Part shown: one piece after another, positions 10,073 to 18,274 of the stretch
Position numbering within the stretch: the stretch's first letter is position 1
Layout of the letters: every line of letters starts with the position of its first letter
From: Thermodesulfobium acidiphilum
Lineage (GTDB): Bacteria; Thermodesulfobiota; Thermodesulfobiia; Thermodesulfobiales; Thermodesulfobiaceae
Assembly: GCF_003057965.1 (NCBI RefSeq)
Contig: NZ_CP020921.1
Coordinates: forward strand, 312,501-376,500
Length of the DNA stretch: 64,000 nt
Reading direction: 5' to 3'
Position numbers and translations under genes: made by a program
Notes under the pieces: generated by a model
The model's input: the letters and a program-made list of their open reading frames with translations, nothing else
Databases searched by the model: none
Told to the model about the DNA's origin: nothing

Positions 10073-12238
10073 TTATATTGCTATTTCATCGTCAAAATTC
10101 TGAATCGGGACAAATTCTAGATTCTTTATTGCTTTAATCTCTTTATTTTTTAATTCAGCACTCTTTAATATGGTTTCGTATAGAAGTATCTGGCTGTCAA
10201 TTTTATTTTGTGAACTTTGTGTAACTCTTACGTATGTTCCATCTTCCCTGAGTTCTCTGGCTTTTGTGTTATCTTTGAGCATAATGTTTAGACATCTTTT
10301 TATTCGCTCTTTTATTCGCTCGTTTTCAATAGGAAATATTATTTCAATTCTCCTATCAAGATTTCTGGGCATCCAATCAGCACTGGAAAGATACACCTCT
10401 TCGTTCGAATTGTTTTTGAAATAAAATATTCTGCTGTGTTCTAAAAATCTTCCCACTATACTGATTACCCTTATGTTTTCGCTAATGCCCTTAATGCCTG
10501 GCCTTAAGCAACATATTCCTCTTATAATGAGGTCTATTTTAACGCCCTTTGAGGAAGCATCATATAATTCATCTATAATTTCGTCGTCTACTAAAGCGTT
10601 CATTTTGGCAATAATATGACCGTTTGATTTGTGTTTTGCCTCTCTTCTTATCAGTCTAACTAGCTTTTCTCTTAAATTAATGGGGGATACACCTATTTTG
10701 TACCAATGGCTTGGTTGCGAAAGACCTGTCAAGGTGTTAAAGAGGTTTGATACGTCTGTTCCAAAGTAGACGTTACTGGTAAATAGGCTGATATCTGTAT
10801 ATAGTCTTGCAGTATTTTCGTTATAGTTTCCGGTTGAAAGGTGCACATATCTTCTTATTGTACCCTCCTCTTTTCTTACTACAAGTATTGCCTTTGAGTG
10901 GACTTTTAGATGAACCAGTCCATATACCACATGACATCCCGCTTTTTCCAATTTTTTTGCCCAATTAATATTGTTTTCTTCGTCAAAACGTGCCTTTAGT
11001 TCAATTACTACAGTGACCTGTTTGCCGTTGTCTGCAGCTTCTTCTAAGGCCTTTACTATAGGAGAGTTTTTTGTAACCCTGTATAAAGTCATCTTTATTG
11101 CTAAGACGTCCGGATCTGTAGCTGCACTGCGGACAAATTCTATGATCTTTTCAAAACTTTCAAATGGTGTATGTATTAAAATGTCTTTTTCTTTAATAAG
11201 GTCAAATATTGATTTTTCTTCAGCGACTAAAAAATCAGCGGGTTTTACCGGTGGCAGAGGTCTGTCTTTTAGGTGCTTAAAGGCAGGATTTTCTTGACTG
11301 ACAAATTTCATTAAGAAAGTATAGTCTAAAGGCCCGTCTATCTTGTACACGTCTTCTTCGTCAAGCTCAAAATTTTCTTTTAAAAAATCTTCTAAAATTT
11401 CTGGACAATCTTTGCTGATTTCAAGCCTTACCACTTCACCGTATCTTCTTCTTTTTAAAGATTTTTCTATTTCCTCTAAGATATCTTCAGCTATTTGTTC
11501 GTCAATAGTCAAATCTGCATCCCTTGTAATCCTGAACACAGAACTGTGGATTATTTCTTGATTGTTAAATAGATTGCTTAAGTGATGAATTATAATATCT
11601 TCCAACATTATGAAGCAATATTTATCTCTTTCAGATGGCAAAGCGATAAATCTTTCTAAGACACCAGGAACCTGGATTATTGCAAAAACGTCATCTTTTT
11701 TTATTCTTTGATTTTTATTTTTTACTAAATAATTAGCATTTGTTCTTAGTAGAACAAATATATTTAGCGTTCTATTCTGAATAAAAGGGAAAGGTCTTGA
11801 ATTATCTACTGCCATAGGGGTAAGAACTGGATAGATAATGTTTTTATAATACTTTTGGACAAAGTTTAGCTGATTTGAATTTAGTTCGTTAATTTTTAGT
11901 ATGTGTATATTGTTTTGTTTTAAAAGCGGCATAAGCTCTTCTAAAAAGAGTTTTTGTTGTTCTTTTGAAATCGTGTGTGCCTTTAGAGTTATCTCCTTAT
12001 AAAGTTCTTTTGGCGTTAGCCCTGATGAATCCTGAAATACAAAGTCATCCAGTACCTTGTCTATAATTGAACTGACCCTGATCATAAAGAATTCATCCAT
12101 ATTAGAGCTAACTATGGAAAGAAATTTTAACCTTTCAAAAAGCTTGTTGCTAGGATCCTGTGCCTCTTCTAAAACTCTTCTGTTGAATTCTAAAAGAGAC
12201 AACTCACGATTTATATTATAAATTCTTTCTCTAACCAA
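10073..12238 (-). CDS. ppk: Polyphosphate kinase 1
   Basis: The 721-residue length and domain order (N, head, C1, C2) fit Ppk1, which polymerises the ATP gamma-phosphate into polyphosphate. The N-terminal signature INRELSLLEFNRRVLEEA and SNMDEFFMIRV are present. The phospholipase-D-like C-terminal part carries the two conserved His segments (VHSKAILVV and EHSRIFYFKN) and the downstream SADWMPRNLDRRIEI motif. It starts with TTG after an AAGGTGG site. It is flanked by two Ppx/HD genes with gaps of 2 and 3 bases. Confidence 0.97.
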   Translation of the reverse strand: MVRERIYNINRELSLLEFNRRVLEEAQDPSNKLFERLKFLSIVSSNMDEFFMIRVSSIIDKVLDDFVFQDSSGLTPKELYKEITLKAHTISKEQQKLFLEELMPLLKQNNIHILKINELNSNQLNFVQKYYKNIIYPVLTPMAVDNSRPFPFIQNRTLNIFVLLRTNANYLVKNKNQRIKKDDVFAIIQVPGVLERFIALPSERDKYCFIMLEDIIIHHLSNLFNNQEIIHSSVFRITRDADLTIDEQIAEDILEEIEKSLKRRRYGEVVRLEISKDCPEILEDFLKENFELDEEDVYKIDGPLDYTFLMKFVSQENPAFKHLKDRPLPPVKPADFLVAEEKSIFDLIKEKDILIHTPFESFEKIIEFVRSAATDPDVLAIKMTLYRVTKNSPIVKALEEAADNGKQVTVVIELKARFDEENNINWAKKLEKAGCHVVYGLVHLKVHSKAILVVRKEEGTIRRYVHLSTGNYNENTARLYTDISLFTSNVYFGTDVSNLFNTLTGLSQPSHWYKIGVSPINLREKLVRLIRREAKHKSNGHIIAKMNALVDDEIIDELYDASSKGVKIDLIIRGICCLRPGIKGISENIRVISIVGRFLEHSRIFYFKNNSNEEVYLSSADWMPRNLDRRIEIIFPIENERIKERIKRCLNIMLKDNTKARELREDGTYVRVTQSSQNKIDSQILLYETILKSAELKNKEIKAIKNLEFVPIQNFDDEIAI

Positions 12239-12241
12239 TTT

Positions 12242-13834
12242 CTAAACCACCTTAAGGATAGGGATGAGACCAAAAATTCTTCTAAAGAATATTGCTTCAT
12301 TATTGAAATGCCACTTTTCAAGTAATATATCGTCCTGAGTTATGGCTCTAAATATTAAATAATGGTCCTCAATGTCAAGTTTTATGTCTTGAATCTTTCC
12401 TTTTTGTGAAGAATCGAGGGCGTTTGAAAGTTTCAAGATGGCAGCGATCTTAGTAATTGTTAGTCTATCTTTAATTGTTTTACAATTAAACGAACAATCC
12501 TTTTCATCCGGGTCCTTCTTTTGGTATATTTTTACTGAATTTGCAATGATATCTCTTTCTTCTATGCTTAATCCTGGAATTTTTACAGAATTTATAATGC
12601 TGTATGAATGTTCTCCTGGATCGTTTACGTCAATTACCTTGCCCACATCGTGCAAGATACATGCTACCTTTAAAAGAATTTTTTCTTTTTTCCCCATTGC
12701 ATGGTAACATTTAGTGTGATCAAATATTGATATAGCAAACTTTAACATCCTTTTTGATATATTAATATTTCTTGAATATTTTTTTGCAATGCTTTCTGAA
12801 ACGCTTAAGATATCGTCTTCATATAGATCGTCTTCATCTATTAATATTGAATATGCTACTGCGCTTCTGAAAGAAAACCCCATTATTCCAACTTCTTCAA
12901 GGTCTAAGATGTCGATTATCTTTTTGAATATTATTGTTGAGGGTAAGAGCACATTTGCTACAGGGGGTATCAGGTTATAATCCTCTACAAGATTAATTGT
13001 AGTTTTATCTTTTATTTCGTCATAAAACTTTAAAAGTTTATCCTTGCTTATGTTGCTGATATCTCTTGGTGGTTCCTCTTTGAAAATTAAATTGTAAATT
13101 ACTTTGCTTTCTCCTCCAAGTCCAATAGCAAAGTCTATCTTGAAGTTTTTGATTTCCTGAGAAATTGTGTGCATCTTGCTTTCAATGAATTCATCCAATA
13201 TATCAGCAAAATCGAGTGTCTCTCTTTCGAGATTGGAAAGCAACGCTCTTAGTTTAAGAGATCCGATTTCAAGATTAGAGGCATATTTTAACCTGTCTCC
13301 TTCAACTATCATCAAAGACAAACCGCCAGAACCAATATCGAAAATTAAAACTGATTTATTCCCAAATAGCCTTAGATAACAGTCATGCCTTTTCATATAC
13401 TGATATTTATAAAAGGATTCTTCGATTGTTTCGACTAATTTGATGTCTAAATCTGTGGCTATTTTAATTCTTTCAATTACCAGATCACAATTTTTTGCCT
13501 CCCTTATAGCTGTGGAAGCAAAGACCAGTGTATCCTGTACTTCATAGGTTTTAAATACTTCTTTTAATTCTTTGAGAATTTTTGCTAATTGAAGCAGTAT
13601 TGTGTTGGAGATTCTGCCTATTGAGAACGTATCTTTCCCGATTGGAAGAGGCTTCTTTATATCTTCTATAGTTTCAAAAAATCTGTCTTCTTTTCTTTGA
13701 GCTATATGTGCCTTAACAAAGTTTGCTCCTATGTCAATAACTCCAATTATCCTTTTTTCTCTTTTCGATTCTTCTGCAAGACATAAATGGCTGTTATCAT
13801 TGTTGTACATAAGATTATAGTTTTTCTTTTTCAA
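12242..13834 (-). CDS. Second Ppx/GppA-family phosphatase with HD domain
   Basis: This 530-residue paralogue of the downstream ppx has the same plan: an ASKHA phosphatase part (GVIDIGANFVKAHIA, then FDIGSGGLSLMIVEG) and a C-terminal HD domain (ACILHDVGKVIDVNDPGEHSYS). The phosphate-1 loop reads DIGANF rather than the DLGSNS of the other copy, so its substrate may differ (for example pppGpp rather than polyphosphate). The start is uncertain: TTG at 13834 overlaps the upstream small gene by 20 bases, and an ATG lies at 13810. Confidence 0.88.
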   Translation of the reverse strand: MKKKNYNLMYNNDNSHLCLAEESKREKRIIGVIDIGANFVKAHIAQRKEDRFFETIEDIKKPLPIGKDTFSIGRISNTILLQLAKILKELKEVFKTYEVQDTLVFASTAIREAKNCDLVIERIKIATDLDIKLVETIEESFYKYQYMKRHDCYLRLFGNKSVLIFDIGSGGLSLMIVEGDRLKYASNLEIGSLKLRALLSNLERETLDFADILDEFIESKMHTISQEIKNFKIDFAIGLGGESKVIYNLIFKEEPPRDISNISKDKLLKFYDEIKDKTTINLVEDYNLIPPVANVLLPSTIIFKKIIDILDLEEVGIMGFSFRSAVAYSILIDEDDLYEDDILSVSESIAKKYSRNINISKRMLKFAISIFDHTKCYHAMGKKEKILLKVACILHDVGKVIDVNDPGEHSYSIINSVKIPGLSIEERDIIANSVKIYQKKDPDEKDCSFNCKTIKDRLTITKIAAILKLSNALDSSQKGKIQDIKLDIEDHYLIFRAITQDDILLEKWHFNNEAIFFRRIFGLIPILKVV

Positions 13835-14021
13835 GTTCCTTTAATTTTGAATCAATATTTTTCAGTAAATCCTGTGGATCTTTGTTCTTTTTGGTTATCT
13901 TTTCAAGCGCTACATTTGCATTAAATTGTTCAGGATAAAGCATATAAAAGATGATTAAGAAAGCTAAGCTCCCTGTAAGAGTTCCTAATAAAAAATATCC
14001 AATGCTTTTACTCTGTTTCAA
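13815..14021 (-). CDS. Small single-pass membrane protein
   Basis: About 68 residues. It has one membrane helix near the N-terminus (IGYFLLGTLTGSLAFLIIF) followed by a charged, probably coiled-coil tail rich in Lys and Glu. A GTG at 14030 is possible, but AGAGG is best spaced for the TTG at 14021, which also puts a positive charge before the helix. It is the first gene of the polyphosphate run and overlaps the next gene, so translational coupling is likely. Function unknown. Confidence 0.65.
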   Translation of the reverse strand: MKQSKSIGYFLLGTLTGSLAFLIIFYMLYPEQFNANVALEKITKKNKDPQDLLKNIDSKLKELEKEKL

Positions 14022-14046
14022 GAACAACACCTCTTGTTATATTTTT

Positions 14047-14138
14047 TGGCGGAGAGGGTGGGATTCGAACCCACGAGCCAAAATTAATCAGCTAACCGCT
14101 TTCGAGGCGGTCTCCTTCGGCCACTCGGACACCTCTCC
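14047..14138 (-). tRNA. tRNA-Ser (anticodon CGA)
   Basis: Read on the minus strand, the acceptor stem GGAGAGG pairs with CCTCTCC, followed by discriminator G and an encoded CCA. The anticodon stem ACCGC/GCGGT encloses the loop CTCGAAA, giving anticodon CGA for UCG codons. The long variable arm (GCTGATTAATTTTGGC) and the TTCGAATCC T-loop are typical of serine tRNA. Confidence 0.97.
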
Positions 14139-14148
14139 AAAATTAGAT

Positions 14149-14580
14149 TTAAAAGGTAAAAAACAAGAATCTCTTTTTCTTCTTATTGGACTTCTTTGGT
14201 ATGGGTACAAGATCAAATGAGTCAATCTGATTATAAGTTCCTGCTTTAACCTCGATAGTCCTTTTCTGCGGCTTATATCCAGGTGCGCTCACATAGAGCT
14301 TGTATTTGCCAGGCTTAATACCCTGTATAGTGAAAAAACCTCTATCCGAAGAGAATATCTCTTCGTTATCAAATTTTATAGTTGCGTTTGGTATAGGGTC
14401 AAAGGTTTCCTTACTAAGAACAAAACCGAAAAACCCGGTTTCAGAAAGTTGAGCGGGCGTGATCTTTTCTACCTTTTTATGGCTCTTTTTAAAAAAGGGC
14501 AATTCAAATGCTCTTACATCAGATATAAATAAAGAAGAAAGGAATATAAATATCATTGCTATTGAAATTAATTTTTTCAT
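14149..14580 (-). CDS. Secreted protein with carboxypeptidase-regulatory-like domain
   Basis: The 143-residue protein begins with a signal peptide (hydrophobic core ISIAMIFIFLSSLFI, ending near VRAFE). Residues about 50-130 form a CarboxypepD_reg/PEGA-like beta-sandwich (pattern PNATIKFDN, then GFFTIQGIKPGKYKLYVSA and GYKPQKRTIEV). Such domains are usually stalk or binding modules of surface proteins, and no catalytic residues are seen. The tail is strongly basic. An AGGAGGAAATTTA site precedes the ATG. It stands alone between tRNA-Ser and the yibE/F gene. Confidence 0.75.
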   Translation of the reverse strand: MKKLISIAMIFIFLSSLFISDVRAFELPFFKKSHKKVEKITPAQLSETGFFGFVLSKETFDPIPNATIKFDNEEIFSSDRGFFTIQGIKPGKYKLYVSAPGYKPQKRTIEVKAGTYNQIDSFDLVPIPKKSNKKKKRFLFFTF

Positions 14581-14699
14581 TAAATTTCCTCCTAAAAAAA
14601 TTCGGATTTATGGTTTAGTTTACACTAGTTCCAGTATAACAGTCACATTATAACATTAAGATATAGCAAAATATGATTCACCTGTTTTTTATAATTGTA

Positions 14700-15845
14700 T
14701 CATCTTTTTATTATCAGTATTTTACCAATTGTTTTTAAAAAAAGGTTTAAGAGAATGTTAGAGGATAAAAACCTAGATATAAGAAATGATGTAATTGGGA
14801 GAGTTACAAAAAGAGCTATTATTGCCACAAAAGATCTTGCAATTTCTGTGGCCACTACTTCAAGACTAAAAACCCTAAACCATGAAAGAGTTGGTCCCTG
14901 TATGGATACTAAAAGTATCAAGGGCAAGTAACAGCCGATATATGCAAAATAAAGAGTTTGTAATAATTCTGGCAGGTTTTCTTTGCCAGAATTAAAGGAA
15001 GAGCTAAAGATCTCTTTCCAGCCTGAAGTAGGAAAGAGCATTTTATATTGTTGTGCTGTTGACACTATGCTTGTTGACAATTTTATTGCGGCTCCAGTAG
15101 AACCAATTAACATTGCGGATGATAGAAGGTCTGTGAAATTGATATTTAAGTTTATGTCTTTTAAGAATAATCCTTCCTCGTTTATTATGCCTGTAACGTT
15201 TAAGAAGCTGTTAAGATAGTAAGAACATATAGATGCGATTATGATACCGGACAATGTGCCTATAATTGCGGCTAAAGCTTTTTGTGAGAAGCCGCACATT
15301 AGAACTGTTTGAATTATAACTCCTATAAACAAAACTACAATTGTTATAAAAAGGATGTTTAAGTTTGTTATTAAAGCAGGGATAAGCCACAGCCATAAAA
15401 AGAAGATAAAGACCATAAGGCCCAGCATCAAATATATTCCTCTTAGCCCGCTTGCAATAAAAATTAACAGAAAGAATGCCAGCAAAAGCCATGGGTATTT
15501 GTTGCATCTTGCTATATCTGAAATGAAAAAAGTTGGTTCTTTGTTTGGGGTTATTTGTTGGTAGACTATGACATTTTCTCCAGGAGAGAGCTTCAAATCG
15601 TAAGGGGAGTTGATCTGGTGGATGTAGTTAGTTATAAACTCTTTGTCTTTAAATATTCCTGTTAACAGTCTGATTTTAGTTTTTAAGATCTCAATATTGG
15701 GATTTTCCTTGCTTGTTTCCTTTGAAACAGAAATTATTTTTGCTTCTTCGTAAGATTGATTTTGTGGATCGGACATGGCATTGCTAACAAAAAATATTGA
15801 AAGACAAAAAAACATAAAACAAAAAATTAATAAGGTCTTTTTCAT
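14700..15845 (-). CDS. YibE/F family membrane protein
   Basis: The 381-residue protein has a signal-anchor, a beta-rich extracytoplasmic region (about 30-115, including LSPGENVIVYQQ), then about seven membrane helices. The order and the motifs SAMLIGSTGAAIKLSTSI and the serine-rich helix ends match the YibE/F family, whose biochemical role is not established. It is 6 bases downstream of disA, so it is probably the last gene of the clpC-radA-disA transcript. Confidence 0.85.
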   Translation of the reverse strand: MKKTLLIFCFMFFCLSIFFVSNAMSDPQNQSYEEAKIISVSKETSKENPNIEILKTKIRLLTGIFKDKEFITNYIHQINSPYDLKLSPGENVIVYQQITPNKEPTFFISDIARCNKYPWLLLAFFLLIFIASGLRGIYLMLGLMVFIFFLWLWLIPALITNLNILFITIVVLFIGVIIQTVLMCGFSQKALAAIIGTLSGIIIASICSYYLNSFLNVTGIINEEGLFLKDINLNINFTDLLSSAMLIGSTGAAIKLSTSIVSTAQQYKMLFPTSGWKEIFSSSFNSGKENLPELLQTLYFAYIGCYLPLILLVSIQGPTLSWFRVFSLEVVATEIARSFVAIIALFVTLPITSFLISRFLSSNILLNLFLKTIGKILIIKR

Positions 15846-15851
15846 TGGAAG

Positions 15852-16940
15852 TTATAAAATTTTATTTATATTTCTTGAAGAAAATGTTTTTGTTATATCT
15901 TTCATTCTCATAAGGCAGTTTACAATTTGATGTGCTCTGATTTTCCCAACTCCTTCAATTTTATCTAATTCTTCTTCTTTAGCTCCCAAAAGTTCATTTA
16001 GGTTCTTATAATTTCCAACTATCTTTTCTACTATAGGAGAGGGTAGTCTTGGTATGTTATCCAACACCCTGTAACCTCTTGGTACGAGGGGTTGGTCGGG
16101 ATTATTGAATCCAAGGTATTTCATAACAATAATCTGATCTAATATCTCTTGTTCTGATTTGAGCTGTTTTAGGTTTTCGAGCAATTTTGGTATATCTCTT
16201 AACTTTTCTTCGCTAAGATAGTCTTTTAAAATTAGAGCCTCTATTTCTTCTACTCCAGACATAAGTTCTAAAAGCTGCCACTTCGTTAGCAGGCCGTCCT
16301 TACCAAGCTGGATGATGTATGTGTTTATTTCTTCTTCTATGAACTTAAGCATCTCAGCTCTTGTAATAATATTTGCAATATCTGATGCAGTAACGCTGTC
16401 AGTAAATTCTAAAACAGATAAATGTTCAAGAGATCTATTGAACACCTGTTTGTAACTATCAAGGGTGGTCAGAGCTTGATTAGCTCGACTCATAATGGAT
16501 GCGCTACTTTTCAAAAGATAGGAAAGATCACCTTTATAAAGCGTTACTGCGCCTCTCCTCTCTGAAATTGCAATTATCAATTCTCCAGTTTGTTTTGCAA
16601 ATCTTTCGGCTGCCTGATGTCTTGAGCCTGTGTTTACAGTGGGTATATTTGGATTGGGTATTAATAGCGCATTCGCTCTTAATATTGTTTTTGCATCGGC
16701 ATTTAATATTATTGCACCATCCATCTTTGATAGTTCAAACAATCTTGCTGGTGTAAATTCTATATCAAGGGGAAACCCTCCTACTGTAATTGGAAGAGTT
16801 TTGTCAGGATTTCCTACAACAATAAGCGCTCCACCTCTTGCGTCTAAAATTAGGTCAACGCCATCTCTAAGCGGATTCCCAGGAGAAATTAATTTTAAGC
16901 ATTTTATCCAATCTTTTCTTTTGAATATTGAATTTTCCAT
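15852..16940 (-). CDS. disA: DNA integrity scanning diadenylate cyclase DisA
   Basis: DisA makes c-di-AMP from two ATP and monitors DNA structure as an octamer. The N-terminal DAC domain holds the DGA motif (KMDGAIIL) and the second motif, here TGSRHQAAER. The C-terminal part has a helix-hairpin-helix DNA-binding domain (LLGAKEEELDKIEGVGKIRA). The usual RHR triad reads RHQ, which may alter activity. An in-frame TTG lies at 16952, but ATG at 16940 gives the usual family N-terminus. It overlaps the end of radA, as is common for radA-disA pairs. Confidence 0.95.
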   Translation of the reverse strand: MENSIFKRKDWIKCLKLISPGNPLRDGVDLILDARGGALIVVGNPDKTLPITVGGFPLDIEFTPARLFELSKMDGAIILNADAKTILRANALLIPNPNIPTVNTGSRHQAAERFAKQTGELIIAISERRGAVTLYKGDLSYLLKSSASIMSRANQALTTLDSYKQVFNRSLEHLSVLEFTDSVTASDIANIITRAEMLKFIEEEINTYIIQLGKDGLLTKWQLLELMSGVEEIEALILKDYLSEEKLRDIPKLLENLKQLKSEQEILDQIIVMKYLGFNNPDQPLVPRGYRVLDNIPRLPSPIVEKIVGNYKNLNELLGAKEEELDKIEGVGKIRAHQIVNCLMRMKDITKTFSSRNINKIL

Positions 16941-18274
16941 TTTTTTATCCAATCCATTAAATTTTTTAGATTTTTAATCTTATAAAGATTAATATTCTTA
17001 AAATTCATCTCTACACTACTAATAAAGGCATTTTCTATGCCAAGTTTTACTGCTTCGTTAAGACGTTTTTCGATTTGATAAACGTTTCTGATTTCACCAG
17101 ACAAAGAGCATTCGCCTATAAAAATAGTACTCTTAGGTATCATAATATCATAATAAGACGAAATTAACGAAGCTGCAATTGCAAGATCAATTCCTCTATC
17201 TTCAGTGGTTATGCCACCTGTAATGTTTAAATAAATATCTTTATCATACATTTTTATGCTCAGGTGTTTTTCTAATATTGCAATTATAAGCATAAAGTGA
17301 TTAAAGTTAATTCCATGAGAGAGCCTGGTAGGGCTCGTTTTGAAGGATTGATTGACCAGGGATTCAACCTGTACCAGAAGAGGCCTTGACCCCTCGATTG
17401 TAATACAAAAGGTTGTGCCAGATAGATCGCTATTTTGTAAAATTAGTTGTGATAGGTTTTTAGGTTTTATTAAGCCCTCTTCTTTCATTTCGAAGATAAC
17501 TAACTCGTTTGTAGATCCGAATCGATTTTTTAGAGATCTTAGGGTTCTAATTGCACTAGATCTATCTCCCTGGAAAAATAAGACGCTATCAACCAGATGT
17601 TCTATAAATTTTGGTCCAGCAATTGAGCCTTCTTTATTTATGTGACCAATTAACAAAAAGGGTATATTTGATTCTTTGGAAAATAGATTTATTTTTGATG
17701 CACATTGTTTTATCTGTGATAAGGAACCTAAAGTAGAGTTACCTTCGGAATCGTAAAGCATTTGTATTGAGTCTATTACGATCATAGAAAAATTATGATT
17801 CTTTAGAGCTTTAAGGATTTTTTTTAGGTCTGAACAGGATATGATTTTGATCTTTTTTTCGTTGAGTTTTAATCTTTTTGCTCTTGATGCCACTTGGTTT
17901 GCAGATTCTTCGCTCGAAATGTATAAGACATCCTGATATTTGCTAGCTATTTGATCTGCCATTTGAAGGGCTAATGTCGATTTTCCTATGCCTGGCTCTC
18001 CAGAAAGCAAGGTGACAGAGCCTTTTACGACTCCGCCACCAAAAATATCATTCAGGTCTTTAAGATCGAACAGTAGCCTTTCTTCTTCAACATAAGTTAA
18101 GTTTTCTAGATCTAAAATATCCTTTTTTTCTAAAATATCCTTTTTGCTCTGGAAACTGTTCCAGGAGTTACAATTCGGACACTGCCCTCTCCAGACAGAG
18201 CTTTCATACCCACACTCTATACATATAAAGTTATCCTTACTTTTATTTGCTATTGCTACTCCTCGTTGATACAA
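16904..18274 (-). CDS. radA: DNA repair protein RadA
   Basis: RadA is a RecA-like branch-migration helicase. Visible parts are the N-terminal zinc finger (CIECGY..., CPNCNSW), Walker A GEPGIGKST, the family-specific KNRFG motif (LKNRFGST) and a C-terminal Lon-like domain (GITTEDRGIDLAIAASL). The start is unclear because the frame overlaps the end of clpC. TTG at 18319 or 18274 are possible. GAGGAG is ideally placed only for an ATA at 18253, which would give the usual short N-terminus. I list 18274 as a compromise. Confidence 0.93.
   Translation of the reverse strand: MYQRGVAIANKSKDNFICIECGYESSVWRGQCPNCNSWNSFQSKKDILEKKDILDLENLTYVEEERLLFDLKDLNDIFGGGVVKGSVTLLSGEPGIGKSTLALQMADQIASKYQDVLYISSEESANQVASRAKRLKLNEKKIKIISCSDLKKILKALKNHNFSMIVIDSIQMLYDSEGNSTLGSLSQIKQCASKINLFSKESNIPFLLIGHINKEGSIAGPKFIEHLVDSVLFFQGDRSSAIRTLRSLKNRFGSTNELVIFEMKEEGLIKPKNLSQLILQNSDLSGTTFCITIEGSRPLLVQVESLVNQSFKTSPTRLSHGINFNHFMLIIAILEKHLSIKMYDKDIYLNITGGITTEDRGIDLAIAASLISSYYDIMIPKSTIFIGECSLSGEIRNVYQIEKRLNEAVKLGIENAFISSVEMNFKNINLYKIKNLKNLMDWIKKWKIQYSKEKIG

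Noticed and set aside
13951-14220. Plus-strand frame with the segment WRRGWDSNPR
   Set aside because: This is the well-known false translation of tRNA-Ser on the opposite strand.
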